DNA of 64,000 nucleotides from Taxillus chinensis (taxonomy: Eukaryota > Streptophyta > Magnoliopsida > Santalales > Loranthaceae): assembly GCA_023512835.1 (NCBI GenBank), contig CM042086.1:1033799-1097798 (forward strand), in the 5' to 3' direction. Below, piece after piece: positions 42,478 through 54,682 of the stretch (the stretch's first letter is position 1; each line of letters starts with the position of its first letter). The notes beneath the pieces are model-generated. The model was not told where the DNA came from, ran no database searches, and saw only the letters and a program-made list of their open reading frames with translations. The position numbers and the translations under genes were made by a program.

Positions 42478-43182
42478 TGTAAGGACCCGTACCTTGAGTT
42501 AGTCACAGTTTTGCCTTCTGAGTAGAGTTTTTCTAGATTTTTGACCTAGTGAATGGGCTCAAATGAATTCACGTGCAAAAGGAAAGATGCTTAGAATGAT
42601 GTCCTCTATCTACCACAGAAGTTTCAGGCCAAACAGACGTGTATGTGAGGTGCACGTGAAATGGGTCCATTTCACATGCAAGTGTGGTTGTCTTCTACAT
42701 GATGCAAGGAGGCTAGGGGTGAAGTTTGAGCGCATTTGGAGTGCATTTGGAGTTGCACGTGAATTGGGAATTCACGTTCAAATTGGCGTGCAGCCATATT
42801 TTTGCATGGTTCCCTTGGTTTTGACATTCTAATGATCTTTCTCCAAAGGACCATGTTGAAATTCTGTGGCCTATATGGGTGTGGAAAGGTGCTAACTTGT
42901 GTGATCAAAACTACGTCGTTTTGATCCTGGGATTTACTTAATCAAAACTACGTCGTTTTGATATGGGTAGTGTCTATATAATGAGGGCTTGAGTTTGAGT
43001 TTAGGGTTCTTGTGTTCTTCTTTGCTGCAGCTGCTGCCAGAGAGAGAGAGAGAGGGGGAGGATCTCCAGGCAGTTGCCGTGGTGGTTCGCGCCGTTGGAA
43101 GGTGTCTAGCGTAGAGGTTAGGACAAAAGTCTGAGGTAGGGATTCATGTTCTTCCTAACTCTCCTCTGTTCTAGGATATCCG

Positions 43183-43258
<76 letters not shown>

Positions 43259-44497
43259 AATCCATATAGGTGTGATCTCCTATATGGATGTTGGCCTTCA
43301 GTGGCATGTTCTGTTAATTCTGATGTCGAATTTGGTCTGAGGATTTTCTGGGTTTGTTTATGCCCACCATGTGTTTGATGAAATGTCTGTGAGGCCTGCA
43401 CACTATGTATTTGATAAAATGCCTGTGAGGCCTGCATGCCATGTATTCAATATAATGCCTGTGAGACCTTGTATATGGGTGCCTGATGATATACCTGTGT
43501 GACTGGTGTGTACTGTGTTTGATTTGTATTTGATTTTAAGCCTGTGAGGCTGATGTGTGTGGCTTGTATCTGACCATGTTGGTCCCTCTGAAATAAAGTG
43601 TAAATGCTGTGTTGAGTTTACATGTTGAGATGTAATGCTATGTCTTGTTCGTTGATCTGTTTGAGACCTAGCCGAGATATGGGCCAGGCACAATAGATGG
43701 ACCCCTTTGAGATTTGGCCAGGACGTGGTCCTGAGTCTCGGTGTAGCACTCATGACGGTGGGCTAAGTCTACACCCATTCCTGAGGGTAGGTATGGCGCC
43801 CGAGGAGGTGGTTGACCATATCTGACTCGGGTGGAAAATGTTGCATTGGTGTCCATGCAACATTCGCCTGGATGTGGTATGTCATGTCGCCGTGGTGGAG
43901 GGGTGTCCTCTGCCCTTCAGTGCGGGCTCAGGTAAAGAGTGTTTACTGGGTGATGTTTGCTGCTTTAGCCTTAGGCACGACACGAGCACAAGCATACCCA
44001 TATCATGCATGTTGTAAAGCGGGACGGGTCAGGGGAGACTGGATCCCTACTGAGCTATGGTTTGCTCACCCCTCCTATAAACTGTTCTTTTGTAGGGTTT
44101 AGCAGGCGGTAAGTGAAGGCTGAGGAGCTAGACCCCTGAGGCTGGGAGTCTTATGTTATTTCCTTTGTTGTGCTCATGGTTTTATGTTTTGGAATTTGGT
44201 TTGGTTTTATTTGTAACAGTACACCTGGCTTCATAGGGGTTTTCCCCCGACTGGGTTGTAATAAACATTTAGTCTTTGAAAAGAAATAAAATGAGATGTT
44301 GTTATTCAATTTGTGTTTGTGTGCATGGTTTGGGAGCAGGAGCATGCCCCTTGGCATGTTAGCTTGGTTGTGCAGGTTTGGGACAGCACCCGTGCCAGAA
44401 GTCCTTTTAAGGTGCTTGCACCAACCCCTTGTCCCTTCGGGTGCGGGCATGGGCAGTCACTACTCATTTCCAAGTGGAAGGAAATTGGGGCGTGACA
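42478..44497 (+). repeat. 3' LTR of element 3 (2020 bp)
   Basis: Same termini and modules as the 5' LTR: palindromes at 42904-42925 and 42941-42962, a shorter (GA)n tract, a longer (AT)n tract (about 43184-43255) and hairpin 43260-43289. Confidence 0.95.
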
Positions 44498-44813
44498 TAA
44501 GCAATAAAATCCTTGCACGTGAGAATGCACGTGAGAAAGCCTTTTCACGTGCACCTTGATTTTGCCTTCATTTTGTTTACATCTTCTTCCTATAGCTTCC
44601 TCTTGAGTGTATGGAGTGATCTAGCCAAGGTGTGTGGGAAAAGGTTGCTCCAAAGCCTGCCAAAAACACTCAAAAAGTACCACTATACACCAAACAGGGT
44701 CTTCCTAGGGGTTAGAGCAAATATGTGTAAAATATCATGCAAATAGGTACAAAACATACTCTAAAACACCCTAAATAAGGCCTAGGATAACGGCATAAAT
44801 GCACGTTATCAAA

Positions 44814-46369
44814 TTCCCCCACACTTGAACCTTTGCTTGCCCTCAAGCAAAAAATAAACAAACACACAGTCAAACGGAAAAGAAAGAATAAACTAACAAA
44901 CAAGAGAGGCATGGTTTCCCAAGACATACAATTCTATCATGATGAAGTAGACATTCCAATAGCTAAAAATGAATCACAAGTTAATCGAAACATGCCCTTA
45001 CTATCAAGTCCAACAACCATGTAATATCGTTACTAACAGTTCATATAGAAGCAAACATGCAAGGATAAAATGAAACTTAGCTCCCCCTGAGAGTTCTTAC
45101 CAAGGTTAGAGCAGCCTCACTCAAATATAACTTTCTTTTCTCTCCTCTCATGCCTTACTATTAATGCCTAACAGCTAAGGATCTACTCTTACACCCACTA
45201 CTAGCTATTGATTAAGTTTTTGCCACGTAAACATGAGAGATCCCCATTGTGCTCGTCAAGGAAAACACACCCTCTAGTCTACTTTTTGCACCTCATACAC
45301 TTTACTTTGCTCAATGAACGCACACTCTACTCTAATGATTGATAAAACACATCTTGAGCCAAAGAATTGAGCTCAACATTCTACATAAACACAACTGAGC
45401 CAGTATGGCTTTTATTCTGCAAAACTTTTGTTTTTTTTTTGTTTTTTTTGTTTTTTTTGTTTTTTTTTTTTTTTGTTTTTTTGTTTTTTTAACCACACTT
45501 CTTTTAAATAATAACCTTACAAGGTTGCATTTTATGCTCTCCCTTGATGGATTATTCACTCTACTATTTTCCTTACACAACCCTTTATTGCACATAAGCA
45601 GCAATATTTTTTTTTTTGACAAAGCTAAGCTGAAATACTTGAATCACTAACACCATACACCAAACACTGAGCCACGAACAGGTACTTTCTTATGCCTAAG
45701 TAACTCCAACCATTAAATAGCTAGTAATGAACATTAAGAGCAAATTGGTAACCCAATAACCCATAAAATATACTCAAAGGCAAGATAATGGTACTCTCAA
45801 AAAGTATATGCCTATTCTGCACTCAACTTCAGGGTTTACAAAGCTCATCTTAACATAACATGCTCAGCTTACTATTTAAATGTCAGCTCCAAAATCATGG
45901 TGATATCATACAAAAAGTAAAGACATGCTCAACTAACTTAAAACACACCTTAACGATTGAAACATCTTTATCACAACAAGATACTAAGGTGGTCAATATA
46001 GTTAACCAGAATTTGCATACCTTGGTAGCCATGCACCTCACAGGCAAAACATACATTCACAGCAAAAACATAAAATAAAAATAAAGCATGCATGCAAACA
46101 AACAAGCAACCGGTTCAAGGGAAACCCCCCCCCCCCCCCCCCACACTTAAACGATGCGATGCCCTCAGAGCATGGGAAAAGGAAAAAGGAAGAAGACCGT
46201 TACCGGTTGGTGGGTACGCTGTAGTAGAAGATAACATGGCCACCATTCTTCTAAGACGTGCGACAAAGTCAGCCGATGTTTCTCCTGTGAGCGCCCAAGT
46301 ATCCTTATGCTGCAACAGAGCTATCAAATAATAGCAGACAAAAATCCCACAACTGAATTGATTAGGTTG
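44814..46369 (-). other. 3' non-coding region of Athila element 1 with two polypurine tracts
   Basis: On minus AAGTGTGGGGGAATT (44828-44814) touches the 3' LTR start and is the terminal polypurine tract. A second tract AAGTGTGG, extended to 18 G (46142-46125), lies about 1.3 kb upstream, just after ORF3. Between them the sequence is AT-rich with T-runs (about 45428-45490) and no gene. Confidence 0.75.
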
Positions 46370-48520
46370 TTAGGGATGCTCCATTTCATTAAAGTGCACC
46401 AGAGGAAACTTGGATGTCAACAACCCTTCTTTTCTGAGTGCGTTTTTGATTTTTTTTAAGAAACCATGGACGAGCTTCTTCTTTCGTGTGGAAAACCCAT
46501 GGGCTTGGCTCGGGTCATAAAGGACGGCATGGCCCATACTCAGGTCCAACTGCAAGAGTACAAAATGTCGATCAAGGAGGACCGGTATAAGAACCTCATG
46601 GATCTGGTGCCAAGAGCGATGTCCTTCTGCTGCTCCATTCATCCGTCGGCGGAAAATATGCTCCTCTAACAGCTGCTCATATATCTCGCACAGCATGATA
46701 GAGGTGTACTAAGCCATAGGGTAGTCGTTGGGCTCAGCCTCCACCACGTGTCGCATCGTACGGAAGAATAAGTCAACGTCATCGGAAGATAAGTACTCAT
46801 AAACTAGGATACGCTGCAAATAAGATGACGTGAAGACTTCTGAATCACGTGTAAAACGCACTTGCAAGGTGTCTCCATAAGTAAACTGCTGAAAAGCAGC
46901 TGTGGCATCAGCAGTGGAGAGGGCCGGATGAAGATGAATATAGATGGGCTCCCCTAGGTTATCTTCCTGGGGAGCTTCTGATGATGCGCCAGACCGCCAT
47001 TGCAACGGCTGGATTAAGGGAACTAGGGCTTGTGAAGAGCTGGGCCCTGCTGGTGGTGTGAAATAAACAGGAGCTGCTGGAGGAAAGGGTGGAGCGGCGT
47101 AGGGCTCAGCCTCTTGCGGATACTGTGGGTACTCCGGTGTCTCTTTGCTATGTACAGCATGCTGCTGCACCGGAGGTGACAGGTCGTCAAATGGATCCTC
47201 CACAGGAGGTGTAGGAGTTTTCTTCTTCTTCTTCCCCAGGGCCTTCCAGATCTTACCAAGCAGACCTTTGACTTCCTTTTGTTCCTTGAGGATGAGAGTT
47301 TGATTTTTCTTCAGCAGCTCGATCTCCTGGACGGTTTCCGCCTGTGCCTCTTGGAGTTGAGCAGTTTGCCTCCGTAAATCTTCATAAGAAGCAACAGGAG
47401 TTGGTTCCGGGGCTTCCCATGGTTGGGCAGATGGACGAGAAGTTGCTTGTTGGTCTTGAGCGATGTACTCGAGCAACTCATCCAGCTGAAGTCTTGTGAT
47501 GTGGCCATTAGTGAAGGCCTAGTTAAGAACGTCAGCTTCACTGATAACTTGGCCACTGAAGCCTTGGAAGAAATTATAGACTTCCTCCTTGTGAACATTG
47601 AACTGCATGTACATGGCAGTCAGCTGAAAGATGTGCTGTCGGTGGGCATTCATGGGAGTAGAGGTGTCCCTAAACTGCTCGGTGGGTCACTCCATATGTA
47701 CGCTGTGATGTGAAGGCTGTGGAGCGACGTGGATACTATCTCCCCATTTGCCCTTGTAACTAACGCCTAAGGCACCTTCTGGATGGAGAACTCGTAACTG
47801 CAGGTTATCCGGGAAAACAGTGGGGACTACTTGAGCACTAAGATGACCATATTGATACTGCAGAAGCATACTAAGTAGTCGACCATATAAACATTTGTGA
47901 ATATTCCGTTTCCACAGTTTAAAAATTTCAGCAGCCCAATCAATGTGTAACTGACGATCGATGCAAAACATAAACTCCAAATGGGACTTAGGGACGGAGT
48001 CTACGCCACTAGTCTATAACAGTAAGCACCTCCCTACCAAATTGGCAAGGCAACGGTATTTCCCGTGAAATCCGTTTTTAGTAAATTGCCGACGTTTCCC
48101 AAATTCCTTATTATACTATAAAGCTCTACCATAATCTCCTAAGTTCAAGTCAGGTATGGCATGCATGGGATGTGGTAGATCAAAGCAGTCTCTCAACATA
48201 GCAGGGGAAATAGAAATTAAGACACCTTGAACCTCCCCAATTATCTCATCATTTTCCTCATTGACATAGACTGAATTATAAAAGTCTAACATGGCAGGGT
48301 AATATAGATCATTGCGAGCGCATACTAACCTTCTCAGTACCAAAGCTTGCAGCTTGGTCATAACTTCTTCAGTCCAGTCATGTGTGGAGGACTCCAGGAT
48401 CTCCCAATCAAGCACATTCCCCACGAAAATAGTGTCGGCGTCTCTCAATGCTGAAGGCATAGAGGTGGCAGAGGCTTCAGGACTGCCTTCTCCTTGGCGG
48501 GCTCTCCTTGTGTGCACCAT
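46370..48520 (-). pseudogene. Third ORF (ORF3, env-position gene) of Athila element 1
   Basis: Starts at ATG 48520-48518 (MVHTRRARQGEGSP). A 134-codon first piece ends in a stop at about 48116. Later pieces are in other frames (47476-46709, with a coiled-coil and KKKKK stretch, and 46696-46370). Its place downstream of integrase is that of the env-like ORF of Athila-group elements. I see no convincing membrane anchor or signal peptide, so an envelope role is unproven. Proline-rich and coiled-coil parts suggest a structural protein. The frame breaks make it a pseudogene. Confidence 0.65.
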
Positions 48521-49537
48521 GATTAACCAGAAAGGAATTTGCTCTCAGTAGGAAGGAAGAGGAAAGTATGAGATGTGAGTTTGAAGCTTGGAACCCCTCC
48601 CTATTTATAGAGATTCGCCACAAGGGTAAAAGACGAAAATGACCCTCTTAAAGTGCTCCATCATTTTCACGTGCAGAACAAAGAAGACTCTAGAAGATGC
48701 CATCTAGCTCCCACCGAAATTTCAGACTGATTGGCCAAAGGTAGGTGTGCACGTGAAAAGCGTGATTTCACGGGCAGGGCTTGGATGAATCTAGACACTT
48801 CCAGCTGTCTTCCACCAAAATTTGAGATCGAAAAGACGCGTCTATCCTTGTGCACGCGAAAAGAGTTTTCACGGGCAGGTCTCAGAATGGTCTAGAAGAT
48901 GTCAGTTGCCTTTGTGCAAAGTTTCAGATTGATTGGACCATCCTACCCTTGTGCACGCGAAAAGCCTTTTCACGGTCAGAGCCGTTTTTGTCCAAATTTC
49001 ACCAGTAGGTCACGGATGAACTGTAGATTCATTATAGATGTGAACGTGAAATACTGTTTCTCACGGGCAAGCTGGTTGACACCCTAAATGAAGCCCAAAG
49101 TTGCTGAAATTTGACAGGCTAGTAGCCCATCTCCCAAGGACAAAAACGTGTCAGTTAGTGGGCCCAAAATACCATCTCATAATCCATAACTTCATCTCCT
49201 TGGTTTGGCAATAGATTGGAGTGGGCCCCTCTGATTCAATTCAACTGGGCTTGGATGTGGGCCTTAGAAAAGTTATCTAAAGTTCTGATACATAGGCCCA
49301 AGTAAGCCCAAGCAGACATAAGTTCCATCAAGAAATATGGGCCTAGGCCCTGGTTCAAATGCTGCAAATAAAATTAAAACAAAGCAGATATGCAGTCCCT
49401 ACAGACTATGGGTTAAAGCACCCAATAAAAATATCCCAATAAAATAAAATAAAATAAAATAAAAAGGAAAAGAAATCACCATGGGTTGCCTCCTATGAAG
49501 CGCTGAGTTTAGGTCTTTAGCTTGACCGTCCCCTCTG
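48521..49537 (-). promoter_or_regulatory. Candidate internal promoter upstream of ORF3
   Basis: Minus strand: CTATAAATAGGG (48612-48600) lies about 80 bp before the ORF3 ATG, a normal spacing for a TATA box and short leader. Upstream, 48665-49070 holds repeated inverted words of the type CACGTGAAAAG / TTTTCACGGGCAG with CTTCCA or TCTAGAAGATG spacers. These resemble the U3 of the LTRs in this window. The remaining sequence to the end of integrase has no gene. Confidence 0.6.
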
Positions 49538-52093
49538 TCAAGTTGTGCTCAGAGTGAAATCATCAACCTCCTTAACATGGTCCTGAATGTAGTATGGCTT
49601 CACACGCTGACCATTTACTTTGAATATTTGCCCAGAGGTTGATTGGAGTTCAACACTGCCATATGGGAAAACCTTTGTAACAGTGAAAGGCCCCATCCAC
49701 TTAGATCGCAGCTTCCCAGGGAAAAGTTTAATTCTGGAATTAAAGAGAAGCACCTTCTGCCCTGGTTCAACAGTAGAGGGGCTGATCTTCTTATCATGTC
49801 GGAGCTTAGACCTCTCCTTGTACAGCTTAGCACTCTCATAGGCATTGAAGCGAAATTCCTCCAACTCATTTAGTTGGTGCAATCGTAGTTCAGCAGCAAC
49901 ATTGGGATCCATGTTCAGCTTTTTAACTGCCCAAAATGCCTTGTGTTCCAATTCAACAGGCAAGTGGCAGGCCTTTCCGTACAGTAAACGATAAGGAGAC
50001 ATTCCAATGGGCATTTTGAATGCTGTGCGGTAAGCCCACAACGCCTCATCGAGTTTTAGAGACCAATCTTTTCGGTTGCCTCCCACTGTCTTTTCCAAAA
50101 TGTGCTTGATCTCACGGTTTGAGACTTCAACTTGACCGTTTGCTTGTGGATGATAGGCTAAGGTGCGCCTATGTTGAACTCCATATTTGTTTAAGAGCTT
50201 GTCGAAAAGCTTATTACGAGTGACTCCCTTCATCACCGATAATTGCTCTAGGTGTTCCAAACCCGCTTGAATATGTTGCGGCGAAGGAACTTGGTAACCA
50301 CTTGAGCATCATTCTTCCTAGTGGGTATAGCTTCAACCCACTTCGAGAGGTAATCAACAGCCAGAAGGATGTAAGAAAACCCATCTGATGGTGGGAAAGG
50401 TCCCATGAAATCGATTCCCCATACGTCAAAAAGTTCTACTGGCATAATGCCAGTTTGGGGCATCTCTTGCTTCCTTGCAATTCCTCCTGTTCTTTAACAC
50501 TGATCACATGACTTAACAAAGGTGTATGTGTCCTTGAACATGGTTGGCCAGTAAAACCCGCTTTGTAGGATCTTTGCCACCGTTCTTTGCACTCCTAAAT
50601 GGCCAGCATAGTCAGATGAATGACAATGCTTCAGTATGCTGTCCACTTCCTCTTCTGGCACATATTTTCTGATGATCTGATCAGCACATTGCCTGTATAG
50701 GACAGGCTCATCCCAAATATACCTTCTTGCATTAAAGAGGAACCTCTTCTTTTCCTGATAAGTGAACTCGGTAGGTACATAGTCACATGCATGGTAGTTC
50801 ACTATATCAGCAAACCATGGCGTCTTTGCTTCAGCTACAAAGAGCTGCTCATCAGGGAAGGTGTCAGAAATAGTAGCACCTTGAGTACTACCTTCCCCTG
50901 GCTCCAGCCTTGACAAATGGTCTGCCACAGTGTTGGAAGTCCCCTTCAAGTCTTTAATCTCCAGATCAAACTCTTGGAGTAACAAAACCCATCTGATCAA
51001 CCTGGGTTTCGCATCCTTCTTGCTGAACAAGTATCTCAAGGCAGCGTAGTCGGTGTAAACAATGACCTTAGTGCCCAAAAGATATGACCGAAACTTATCA
51101 CAAGCAAACACCACAGCAAGTAACCCCTTCTCTGTAGTAGTGTAATTGAGCTGGGCCTCATTGAGTGTGCGACTGGAATAATATATTGCCCTGAAAACCT
51201 TGTCCCGTTTTGCCCAAGCACCGCTCCGACTGCAAAGTCGCTCGCATCACACATCAGCTCAAAGGGTTGCGACCAGTCTGGAGCTACTATCACCAGTGCT
51301 AAACTGAGCTTCTCTTTCAGCCCTGTAAAGGCCTGAAGGCAGTCTTCAGAAAATACGAAAGGAACATCCTTCTCTAAAAGCATGCTTAGGGGCTTGGCAA
51401 TTTTTTAGAAATCTTTGATGAACCGCCGATAAAACCTTGCATGACCCAGAAAGCTCCGGATGCCCTTCACATTGGTGGGAGGAGGTAGACTCTCAATGGT
51501 GGAGATCTTCACTCTATCTACTTCCAACCCAGCTGTGGACACTCTATGCCCAAGGGTGACTCCTTCCTTGACCATGAAGTAACACTTCTCCCAGTTCAAG
51601 ACCAGGTCCTTTTCCTTGCATCGGATCAACACGGTTTCCAGATTTCTGAGGCAGATGGAGAAAGATGAACCAAATACCGAGAAGTCATCCATAAAGACTT
51701 CCATAATGTCCTCCACCAACCCTTGAAAGATTGCCATCATACACCTCTGGAAAGTAGCAGGTGCGTTGCAAAGACCAAATGGCATACGCATGAAAGCATA
51801 CGTGCCAAAAGGGCACGTGAATGTAGTCTTCTCTTGATCCTCTGGGGCAACTGCTATCTGGTTGTATCCAGAATAACCGTCCAGAAAACAATAATACGGG
51901 TAGCTAGCTAACTGATCTAGCATTTGATCAATGAAAGGTAACGGAAAGTGGTCCTTACGAGTGGCTTTATTCAGCTTGCGGTAGTCGATGCACACGCGCC
52001 ACCCGGTCACTGTGCGGGATGGAATGAGCTCGTTCTTCTCATTGCGTATCACTGTCATGCCGTCCTTCTTGGGAACCACTTGCACTGGACTAA
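49538..52093 (-). pseudogene. RT (rest), RNase H and integrase of Athila element 1
   Basis: RT resumes at 52093 directly after the solo LTR with SPVQVVPKKDG and holds [18 protein letters not shown] and the catalytic VFMDDFSVFG. A stop at about 51405 follows RRFIKDF. RNase H has MCDASDFAVGAVLGQ and IVYTDYAALRYLF with a frameshift near 51120. The integrase zinc finger (HCHSSDYAGHLG, CDQC) is at about 50640-50495. The core is frame-broken near 50260, with [12 protein letters not shown] and [15 protein letters not shown] visible. The integrase C-terminal domain ends at 49538. Confidence 0.88.
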
Positions 52094-54677
52094 TGTAACG
52101 CCCCCAAATCTGGACTTCCAGACCGGGTGCGTTGGACAAATAAGATATTACAATTATATGAATAGTAATCTATTACTCAACATAAATTTGATGGTTTATT
52201 TATTACATCAAGACTTATCACGAGATCTTTAAGGTTTAGCGTTTAGAGACTAGGTGTTGATAACCCATTATAGTTTACATGACATATAAATACTACATGC
52301 ATAATCTTCTTATGATTTTATTCCAAGCATTCTGGACACCATTATCCTAGCATCCTTGCTTTCTCCTAGTTCCCTGGGGTTGGAAGAAAACATGAAAGGA
52401 AATGAGCTCAAATAGCCCAGTAAGGTTAAAAGTAACGAATAATATATGAAGAATAATTAACTCATGAAAGAATAAGAATATCTACTCATCTAGGTTCACC
52501 ACCTAGATGTCATGCATAACCTGTTATCAACTGGATTAACACTCTCCAGTGATGTTCTTTACCCAATGCATTAGAGGTCTTTCTGGAACCACCCATAAAC
52601 ATATTGCCAAACATAAAACATATCTTCACAAAATTTCAAACAACCACATCAATGATAAATTTCAACGTAAAGGAAGGTCTTACAATAATAGCCCCGATAA
52701 GTAAAAAGGTTATTCACCATTCAATAAATTAGATTACCAACTTTCCAAGAAGTGTCAAAGAAAGTTAATTATTAAATATCGATATAGAAATATAGAGAAG
52801 AAATAGGAAATGAATTTCCACGTCGGAGATCGTGGTAAGGAAAGGGAGAGTGGATCCTTACAATCTTTTTGTCTTCCGTGTTTATAAACCTTGAAACAAA
52901 ATTTAAAAGTTAATATTTTAGTTTTAATAATAATAGTATATTCATAAGTAATATATTGAGAGACATATATAAGTATATTATGGTGGAAAAACTTTTCATG
53001 ATAATAATAACAATCTATACGTATACATATACATATATAATATACATATATACTATATAATATACATATATATATTGAGGGGCAAAGCCATCCATAATAT
53101 ATATATATATATATATATGTATGAGGAGACTTAGTCTTCCATGGAATAATAATAATCTATATATACACATATACGTATCATATACATATATATATTGAGG
53201 GGCAAAGCCATCCATAATATATATATATATATATGTATGAGGAGGCTTAGCCTTCCATGGAATAATAATAATATATATATACACATATACATATTATTTA
53301 ATAAATATACATATATATATTGAGGGGCAAGGCCATCCATAATATATATATATGTATGAGGAGGATTAGCCTTCCAAGAACATGATTAATATATGCTTGA
53401 AATATTTACCTTTTGGAACTTCCAACGGGTGAGAGGAAGATTGAGAGAAGAGAAGGCTTGGAGGACTATTGGGGTGTTAATAGAACTTTTTGGAGAGTAT
53501 TTGGAGGAGAGTTTTGTGGCTTATTTGAATGGAAAGAGTGCTTGAGAAGGGAAGTGAGGCATGCTATTTATAGGTAAGGTGGTAGGTGTAATAGTGTGAA
53601 AAATAGTGTACGAATTTGACTTTGGCATTAAATTAAATTATTTAAAATATATATAATACTTTATTTTCCTCATATTATCTCTTATTAAAAACATGGTTAT
53701 CTCCTCCTACCATTTAAAAATGTTTTAAGACTTTTAAACCTAGAAGGTTCCTTTGGCATCAAAAGTCCACATTGGTGTACTCCCTACTAATTCAATTATA
53801 ACTTTTTTAATTTTGTAGTTTTTGACAAACGGCCAATTGTATTGCATTACTAACTCAAATATCTACAAATGGGTATCAATTTTATAATTTCTACATATGT
53901 ATAACAAAAGTTATTGAATTTTGAAGTCATACTAAATGTTTACCCGTTCATACTGAACCTATGTGTAGTATTTTAACTTCTGGAATTGATTGGCTTCATA
54001 TTAAATTCTGAAATTTCTACACGATTTAGCTAAGTCATAAATGAACAAATGGGCTTTGGTTTCATGTCAATTGGATCTGTATAACTCAAGTTATAAATTT
54101 TTGAATGGGACCTCCAGAATCTGCCTCATTCAAATTTTTGGGCCTTACCTATGTTTTATACTTTTGGTAAAGTTAAGGCTTGTAATACTTACTTACCCAT
54201 AGTAATTTGGTTTAAGAAACTAAATGACATAATATATAGCATCTAAACTTTTTATGACGTATAAGAAATTATTATTATTATTTTTTTATAACGTATTTAA
54301 TATTAACGCGGATAAAATAATATAATTGCGTAATCAATAAACAATAAAGTAAGATAACATTATATTCCATGACTTCTTACTTTATAAACCTATAAAGTAT
54401 AATATTATAAAACATTATTACATACTCATACCTATTTATAACAATTCAAACGGATACTATTCATAACGGTTAGTTACTTATTCCAATGGTTAGTTACTAT
54501 TCTAACTGCTAGTTACTATTCTAACGACTACTTACTAGTCACATGCTACTTAAATGACTATATTGAGTACTTATTTTTATTGTGATAATATCTAAAATAT
54601 TCTTTCTAACTATTTTTAGTAATGACATTATTATTATTACTATTTAAGGAAGAGCTTAAATTTTTGCGGGTCTTACA
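52094..54677 (-). repeat. Solo LTR (minus orientation) in the Athila RT, TSD ACTAA
   Basis: Minus: starts TGTAAGACCCGCAAAAA (54677) and ends TGGGGGCGTTACA (52094). ACTAA is duplicated at 52089-52093 and 54678-54682, and the RT reads through exactly when the LTR is removed. The termini resemble the Tekay-type LTRs, but the inside does not, so it is a different family. TATA box CTATAAATAGC is on minus at about 53574-53564. At about 53060-53370 three copies of a unit with GAGGGGCAAAGCCATCC and GTATGAGGAGGCTTAG words alternate with AT tracts. Confidence 0.92.
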
Positions 54678-54682
54678 ACTAA

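Larger units (their letters stand above)
34962..44497 (+). mobile_element. Ty3/gypsy Tekay-type retrotransposon 3, complete, TSD TAAGC
   Basis: Both LTRs, tRNA-Met primer site, gag, pol, chromodomain-like end and polypurine tract are present. TAAGC is duplicated at 34957-34961 and 44498-44502. The LTRs differ by a handful of substitutions, one 7-bp indel and microsatellite length, so insertion was recent. It is the youngest complete element in the window, yet gag and the integrase end are broken by clustered indels. Confidence 0.95.
33751..44813 (-). repeat. 3' LTR of Athila element 1, split by element 3
   Basis: The parts are 33751-34961 and 44503-44813 (about 1.52 kb together). Read minus it starts TGATAACGTGCATTTATGCC and ends GCGGGTCA. 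The 5' LTR at 57778 is nearly identical over the shared kilobase. It has the perfect-arm palindrome at 34719-34738 and the TATA box CTATAAATAGGGG (about 34646-34658 on plus, reversed). Confidence 0.88.

Noticed and set aside
46370..48520. Calling ORF3 a proven envelope protein
   Set aside because: Only the position matches env-like ORFs of the group; no signal peptide or membrane anchor was convincing in the broken frames.
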